Positions 6,790-9,917 of a stretch of 9,917 nt of DNA are shown here, piece after piece (the first letter of the stretch is position 1; every line of letters starts with the position of its first letter). The position numbers and the translations under genes are program-made. Under the pieces are notes generated by a model. That model saw nothing but the letters and a program-made list of their open reading frames with translations. It was not told where the DNA came from and searched no databases. The stretch lies in NCBI GenBank assembly GCA_002321305.1, contig DCMF01000126.1, positions 1 to 9,917 of the forward strand, read 5' to 3'. This stretch comes from Verrucomicrobia bacterium UBA1629. Lineage in GTDB: Bacteria; Verrucomicrobiota; Kiritimatiellia; RFP12; UBA1067.

Positions 6790-7133
6790 CGCTGAAGCTG
6801 AACGGCATCGAAGTCCTCTGCATCATCGGCGAGCGCGCCGACGAGCGGCATCGCCTGCAGAAGCTGCGGGTGGATGTCGAGCTGGCGATTCCGGCCACGG
6901 CGGCCGAGACCGACCGATTGACGGACACGATCGACTACGCCGCGCTGACGGAGGAGATTCGCGCGGCGCTTGTCGCGGCGAAATGCCAGATGATCGAACA
7001 TGCGGCGAAAGTCGCCTTCAACGTCTGCGCGGCCGAATGCCCGGCGTCCGTCGGCGCGCGCCCCCTGCGCGTGACGGTGACAAAGGCCGGCGCGATTCCC
7101 GGCCTCGAATCGGCATCCGTCTCCTATCCGTAA
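6786..7133 (+). CDS. folB: Dihydroneopterin aldolase (FolB-like)
   Basis: FolB splits 7,8-dihydroneopterin into 6-hydroxymethyl-dihydropterin and glycolaldehyde in folate synthesis. The 115-residue protein has the family's tunnelling fold pattern: LNGIEVLCIIGERADERHRLQ, DVEL, DRLTDTIDYAAL, MIEHAAK and VTVTKAGAIPG. The residues expected to matter are present: Glu20, Tyr51, Glu71 and Lys100, the last being the general catalytic lysine in known FolB. An upstream ATG at 6771 would add five residues, but the ATG at 6786 overlaps the maf stop as ATGA and fits the family N-terminus, so it is chosen. The related enzyme FolX (dihydroneopterin triphosphate epimerase) is hard to exclude from sequence alone. 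No other folate genes are present. Confidence 0.86.
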   Translation: MTLKLNGIEVLCIIGERADERHRLQKLRVDVELAIPATAAETDRLTDTIDYAALTEEIRAALVAAKCQMIEHAAKVAFNVCAAECPASVGARPLRVTVTKAGAIPGLESASVSYP

Positions 7134-7146
7134 TCCAATCTGGCGA

Positions 7147-7893
7147 ATGGACATGATCAATTGGCATCTGCATCATCGGGGCGAGACGGCATCGACGAAC
7201 CTTGACGCGCGCGCGGGCGTCCACGGCGACGTCTTCACGGCGGACTTCCAGACGGCGGGGCGCGGACGGCTTGACCACAAGTGGCAGTCGCCCCCCGGCG
7301 CGAACCTCATGATGAGCGCCGTCCTCTCGGTCGAGGGACAGGTTCCCGAATCGGTGGCGACGCTGCCGCTCGTGGCCGGGCTGGCGGTCGTTCAGGCGGT
7401 GCGGACGCTTCTGCCCGCGTCGGCGGCGTGTGACGTTGCCCTGAAATGGCCGAACGACGTGTTTGTCGGCGACCGCAAGGTCGCGGGAATCCTGTGCGAA
7501 CGGAACCTCGACCGGGTCATCGTCGGCATCGGCGTCAACGTCTGCCAGCGCGTCTTCCCGCCCGAGCTTGCGGGCCGGGCGATTTCCCTGGGGGCTGTCT
7601 CCGGTTTCGCGGGGTCTGTCTCTTCGGTTTGCGCGGCAGTCCTGTCGGCGCTCGGTCGGCTGTACGAAACGTGGCGCGACGACGGCTTTTCCGCCGTCTA
7701 TCCGGCGATTCGGGCGATCGATTTCTTGCGGGGGCAGGCTCTCGCGGTGCGGCAGACGGACGTGGACGATGAGCCTGTCTGCGGACTCTGCCGCGGCATC
7801 CAGCCCGATGGCTCGCTGCGGGTCGGCGAGACGAACGTGTATGCGGGCGAAGCTCATGTGGTGTGCGCATCGGATCGTGCGCATTTGGTATAA
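7147..7893 (+). CDS. birA: Biotin-[acetyl-CoA-carboxylase] ligase, short form without DNA-binding domain
   Basis: BirA activates biotin with ATP to biotinyl-AMP and attaches it to the carrier lysine of biotin-dependent carboxylases. The 248-residue chain has the catalytic core from its first residues: STN at 16-18, FQTAGRGRLDHKWQSPPGANL at 34-54 with the biotinyl-AMP loop GRGR, KWPNDVFVGDRKVAGIL at 100-116 with the conserved Lys111, and VGIGVNV. A C-terminal beta-rich segment (residues ~190-245) matches the usual SH3-like end. The N-terminal helix-turn-helix of E. coli BirA is absent, so it should not repress transcription. It begins 13 bases after folB without a clear ribosome site; an ATG at 7153 is an alternative start. 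Its TAA lies inside the next promoter. Confidence 0.93.
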   Translation: MDMINWHLHHRGETASTNLDARAGVHGDVFTADFQTAGRGRLDHKWQSPPGANLMMSAVLSVEGQVPESVATLPLVAGLAVVQAVRTLLPASAACDVALKWPNDVFVGDRKVAGILCERNLDRVIVGIGVNVCQRVFPPELAGRAISLGAVSGFAGSVSSVCAAVLSALGRLYETWRDDGFSAVYPAIRAIDFLRGQALAVRQTDVDDEPVCGLCRGIQPDGSLRVGETNVYAGEAHVVCASDRAHLV

Positions 7894-7894
7894 T
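7883..7894 (+). promoter_or_regulatory. Extended -10 promoter (ATTTGGTATAAT) inside the end of birA
   Basis: TATAAT at 7889-7894 contains the birA stop TAA (7891-7893). Fourteen bases separate it from the ATG at 7909, which predicts a leader of about eight bases with no ribosome site. No -35 is seen. Confidence 0.72.
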
Positions 7895-7908
7895 ACTGTG
7901 CAAAAGCC

Positions 7909-9267
7909 ATGGAAAGATTTGAACTAGACCCGAAGCTGAAGGAGGAGATCCGCGCCCGCGTGCTGGGCGAGGGCTTCATGAAACTCGTCCAGACGGTGCG
8001 CCGCAACGGACAGACGTTCCGCATCTCGATGCGCCCGGTGGAGATCGGCGGCGAGCGGAAGTTCCAGGCCGAGATGACGGATGACGGACAGGTGCAGGTG
8101 AAGAACCTGTCCGCGAACGCGGCGGCCGAGGGGCTGGAGGAGATCATCGCCCAGCGCGGCGCGCGCGACCTGCACCTGATGACGGCGACGGGCGACCTGC
8201 ACCTGCGCGTGACGAAGAAGGGGCGCGCGCACGTCTCACGCTCCGCCGAAATGGCGCGCACCGTGACCGTGCTGCCGCACGACCGCGTGAAGAAGGTCCC
8301 GCTCACGAGCTTTGATTCGGCGGCGCTGCTCAAGGCGATCGGGCTGACGGACGGCGAAGGGCGCGTGCGCGCGTCGATGCGCGGCAAGTACGATCAGGTC
8401 AACGAGTTCCTGAAGGTCGTCGGCGAAACGGTGGGGGAAAATAATCGAATCGCCGAATCGCCGAATGATCGAATGGCCGAGCCTGCCGCCGAAGCGAAGG
8501 CGTTCACCGTCGTCGACTGCGGGTGCGGAAAGGCGTATCTCACGATCTCGCTCTGGTACTACCTGACAAACGTCCTGAAGATCCCGAACGTGCGCGTGAT
8601 CGGCATCGACCGCCGCCCCGACGTCATCGCCGCCGCGCAGAAGATGGCCGCCCAACTCGACCTCGTCGACAGGGTCGTCTTCGTCGAAGCCGACCTTGCG
8701 GACATCGATCTCGCCAACCTCGCCAACCACCCCAACCTTCCGAACCTCCCAAACCATCCAAACCTCCCAAACCTCTCCCGCGTCGACATGGTCGTCTCGC
8801 TTCACGCCTGTGACACGGCGACGGACGAGGCACTCGCGAAGGGCGTCGAGTGGAAGGCGAAGTACATCCTGAGCGCGCCATGCTGCCAGCACGAGCTGCA
8901 GAAGGTGCTTGGAAAGGAAGAGGGAAGAGGGACGAAGGAAGATGCTCGGATTGCAATGCCTTCTTCTGTTGCCTTTGCCGGACTTCTGCGGCAGTCGATC
9001 CTGCGCGAACGGCTGTGCGACATCCTGACGGATTCCTTCCGCGCGATGATCCTGCGCATCCTCGGCTTCAAGACGCAGGTCATCGAGTTCGTCTCGTCCG
9101 AGGCGACGGCCCGCAACATCCTGCTCAAGTGCGAGTATGGCGTGAAGCCGGGCCAGCCCGGCCCCGTCGGCGAGTACCTGAACCTGCGGGATTACTGGCA
9201 CGTGACGCCGTGGCTGGAGACGCGACTGGAGAAATTCCTGTCGAAGTATTTCCAGCGCTATGAATAA
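7909..9267 (+). CDS. SAM-dependent methyltransferase, Methyltransf_32-like, with repeat insertions
   Basis: The 452-residue protein has an N-terminal domain of about 175 residues, which I do not recognise, followed by a class I methyltransferase. The SAM-binding motif is VVDCGCGKAYL (201-211), then VIGIDRR and VVFVEADLADID. Further blocks are VSLHACDTATDEAL (296-309), ILSAPCCQHEL (320-330) and a C-terminal LTDSFRAMILRILGFKTQVIEFV. The HACDTATD and APCCQHEL blocks are those of the Methyltransf_32 family (the human GSTCD/METTL25 type) as I know it. The substrate is unknown; a nucleic acid or translation-related target is only a guess. Three in-frame tandem repeats lie at residues ~180-190, 268-288 and 336-345, between conserved blocks. 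The ATG at 7909 follows closely on a -10 element; the start has no Shine-Dalgarno sequence. Confidence 0.88.
   Translation: MERFELDPKLKEEIRARVLGEGFMKLVQTVRRNGQTFRISMRPVEIGGERKFQAEMTDDGQVQVKNLSANAAAEGLEEIIAQRGARDLHLMTATGDLHLRVTKKGRAHVSRSAEMARTVTVLPHDRVKKVPLTSFDSAALLKAIGLTDGEGRVRASMRGKYDQVNEFLKVVGETVGENNRIAESPNDRMAEPAAEAKAFTVVDCGCGKAYLTISLWYYLTNVLKIPNVRVIGIDRRPDVIAAAQKMAAQLDLVDRVVFVEADLADIDLANLANHPNLPNLPNHPNLPNLSRVDMVVSLHACDTATDEALAKGVEWKAKYILSAPCCQHELQKVLGKEEGRGTKEDARIAMPSSVAFAGLLRQSILRERLCDILTDSFRAMILRILGFKTQVIEFVSSEATARNILLKCEYGVKPGQPGPVGEYLNLRDYWHVTPWLETRLEKFLSKYFQRYE
8446..8477 (+). repeat. Tandem repeat, 8-base period, four units, inside the methyltransferase gene
   Basis: Units are CGAATCGC, CGAATCGC, CGAATGAT and CGAATGGC, followed by a partial CGA. 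They encode residues 180-190 in the linker between the N-terminal domain and the SAM-binding motif. The tract is AT-richer than the flanks. Confidence 0.85.
8710..8772 (+). repeat. Tandem repeat, 9-base period, seven units, inside the methyltransferase gene
   Basis: Seven units run CTCGCCAAC (twice), CACCCCAAC, CTTCCGAAC, CTCCCAAAC, CATCCAAAC and CTCCCAAAC. They encode LAN, LAN, HPN, LPN, LPN, HPN, LPN (residues 268-288), just before the VSLHACDTATD block. The minus strand is rich in GG and GGG runs and could form two-layer G-quadruplexes. Confidence 0.9.
8916..8943 (+). repeat. Tandem repeat, 7-base period, four units, inside the methyltransferase gene
   Basis: Units are GGAAGAG, GGAAGAG, GGACGAA and GGAAGAT, preceded by GGAAA. 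The stretch 8911-8932 is purely purine. It encodes a charged, Gly/Lys/Glu-rich loop (GKEEGRGTKED, 335-345) after APCCQHEL. Confidence 0.8.
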
Positions 9268-9309
9268 GGCGTGAACTGCGGATTGTCACGGAAGAACGCG
9301 GATTTGAGA

Positions 9310-9627
9310 ATGAAACAGCATGGTGGGGTGAAGAATCTTTGCTATGTCAACAGCGAAGATTCGCGTGTGTTTGTGCGCTGCAGAGAGGGCGGAATTACTT
9401 TAAATTTTGCACATCCAATATCATACGTGATAATCGGTTGCTGTAGTGTTGGCTATGTGGTTGGTGGGGTATACTTCGGCACAATTTGGGGGGCGGGATG
9501 GGCCGGAGTGTTCACGCTTGCGTATTCAATCGGTTTGGGGATAACGTTTTACATCTTTTACAAGATTGACGATCGGCTGCATCAAGGCAGAATGCGTAGA
9601 CATGGCCAACGTGGAGCTTCTGGTTGA
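9310..9627 (+). CDS. Small two-helix membrane protein, unrecognised
   Basis: From the ATG at 9310 this frame gives 105 residues. A polar N-terminus of about 35 residues is followed by two hydrophobic segments at about 37-58 and 62-84 and a basic Arg/Gly/His-rich tail. I know no family for it. The frame stays open back to a GTG at 9271, which would add 13 residues (118 total). Neither start has a clear ribosome site. The DNA is visibly AT-richer than the rest of the window and lacks the GC-rich third positions of its neighbours, so it may be acquired DNA, a young gene or a chance ORF. If it is not real, 9268-9696 is a gene-free stretch of about 430 bases in which I see no RNA gene. Confidence 0.45.
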   Translation: MKQHGGVKNLCYVNSEDSRVFVRCREGGITLNFAHPISYVIIGCCSVGYVVGGVYFGTIWGAGWAGVFTLAYSIGLGITFYIFYKIDDRLHQGRMRRHGQRGASG

Positions 9628-9696
9628 ATGGGCGCGGGCGTTAGCGACTTCGGGCGCGTAGGTCATTGGTCGCCATGTTTTCCCGACCTTCGCATT

Positions 9697-9917
9697 TCAA
9701 ACCATCGTAGTTGAGGCGTTCGCCTTTTCCGTCCTTTTTAACCTGAATTTCTGGGGCATTGTCTTCGCCGCATCCAAGAACACCCGTTCAGGGTCGAGCC
9801 GTTGCGCCAGCCCTTCCTCCAGAGATGAGAACGTCATGCGGAAATCTTCGAGAAGTTCCCTGACGACCTCGTGCATCGCCCCGTTCACGCTTCCTGTCTC
9901 ATTTCCGAGCAGGGCGC
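9697..9917 (-). CDS. Possible C-terminal part of an unidentified gene (partial, cut by right edge)
   Basis: On the minus strand this frame is open from the window edge to TGA at 9697-9699. It gives about 72 residues with an acidic helical stretch (MHEVVRELLEDFRMTFSSLEE) followed by LAQRLDPERVFLDAAK and a basic tail. An internal GTG at 9888 has AGGA just upstream and would give a 63-residue protein, but the open frame beyond it fits a longer gene entering from the right. No family is recognised. Confidence 0.4.
   Translation of the reverse strand, partial: ALLGNETGSVNGAMHEVVRELLEDFRMTFSSLEEGLAQRLDPERVFLDAAKTMPQKFRLKRTEKANASTTMV

Noticed and set aside
8710..8772. A CRISPR-like array
   Set aside because: Units are only 9 bases with no spacers, and the array lies inside a coding frame.
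9638..9676. Imperfect inverted repeat (GCGAC ... GTCGC) between the last two ORFs
   Set aside because: Only five bases pair around a long loop and there is no T tract, so it is too weak to call a terminator.

Overview
The window is a GC-rich bacterial chromosomal segment with densely packed genes. Most genes are on the plus strand, and one AraC-type regulator reads the other way. No rRNA, tRNA, CRISPR array or insertion sequence was seen. The content suggests an anaerobe: an H-cluster [FeFe]-hydrogenase-like sensor is paired with a PP2C phosphatase. The membrane-anchored TPR-like protein, and the short tandem repeats inside coding DNA, remind me of uncultured PVC-group bacteria (Kiritimatiellota, Lentisphaerota, Verrucomicrobiota). 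That placement is inference; nothing here fixes the taxonomy.

Layout. 1-65: the tail of an upstream gene. 73-825: a membrane-anchored helical-repeat protein. 909-1769: glucose-1-phosphate thymidylyltransferase (RmlA), whose 3' end overlaps the convergent AraC-family regulator (1753-2646, minus) by 17 bases. 2714-5713: the most distinctive module. It has a promoter, an 11-codon upstream ORF with a good ribosome site that ends in an ATGA overlap, a sensory-type [FeFe] hydrogenase with FeS and PAS domains, and a SpoIIE-like phosphatase that overlaps it by 8 bases. 5726-6205: an MgtC/SapB membrane protein. 6250-7893: housekeeping genes maf, folB and birA, tightly spaced behind one promoter. 7909-9267: a Methyltransf_32-like methyltransferase carrying three different short tandem repeats. 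9268-9917: an AT-richer end with a small two-helix membrane protein and a partial minus-strand ORF.

Two themes cross the whole window. First, a near-constant promoter motif, TTTTGSTATAAT (an extended -10 with no recognisable -35), lies before almost every transcription unit. Before several genes it is so close to the ATG that the mRNA should have almost no leader. Twice the TAA stop of the upstream gene lies inside the TATAAT, in the same register. Second, tandem repeats with 8-, 9- and 7-base periods sit in frame in one methyltransferase gene, at places that look like domain linkers or surface loops.

Functionally, the hydrogenase-phosphatase pair probably forms an H2- or redox-responsive signalling unit: the H-cluster and PAS domain sense, and the phosphatase provides output. 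The nearby AraC regulator may or may not be connected. The other genes are nucleotide-sugar, folate and biotin metabolism and nucleotide-pool cleaning, with no obvious link to that unit.
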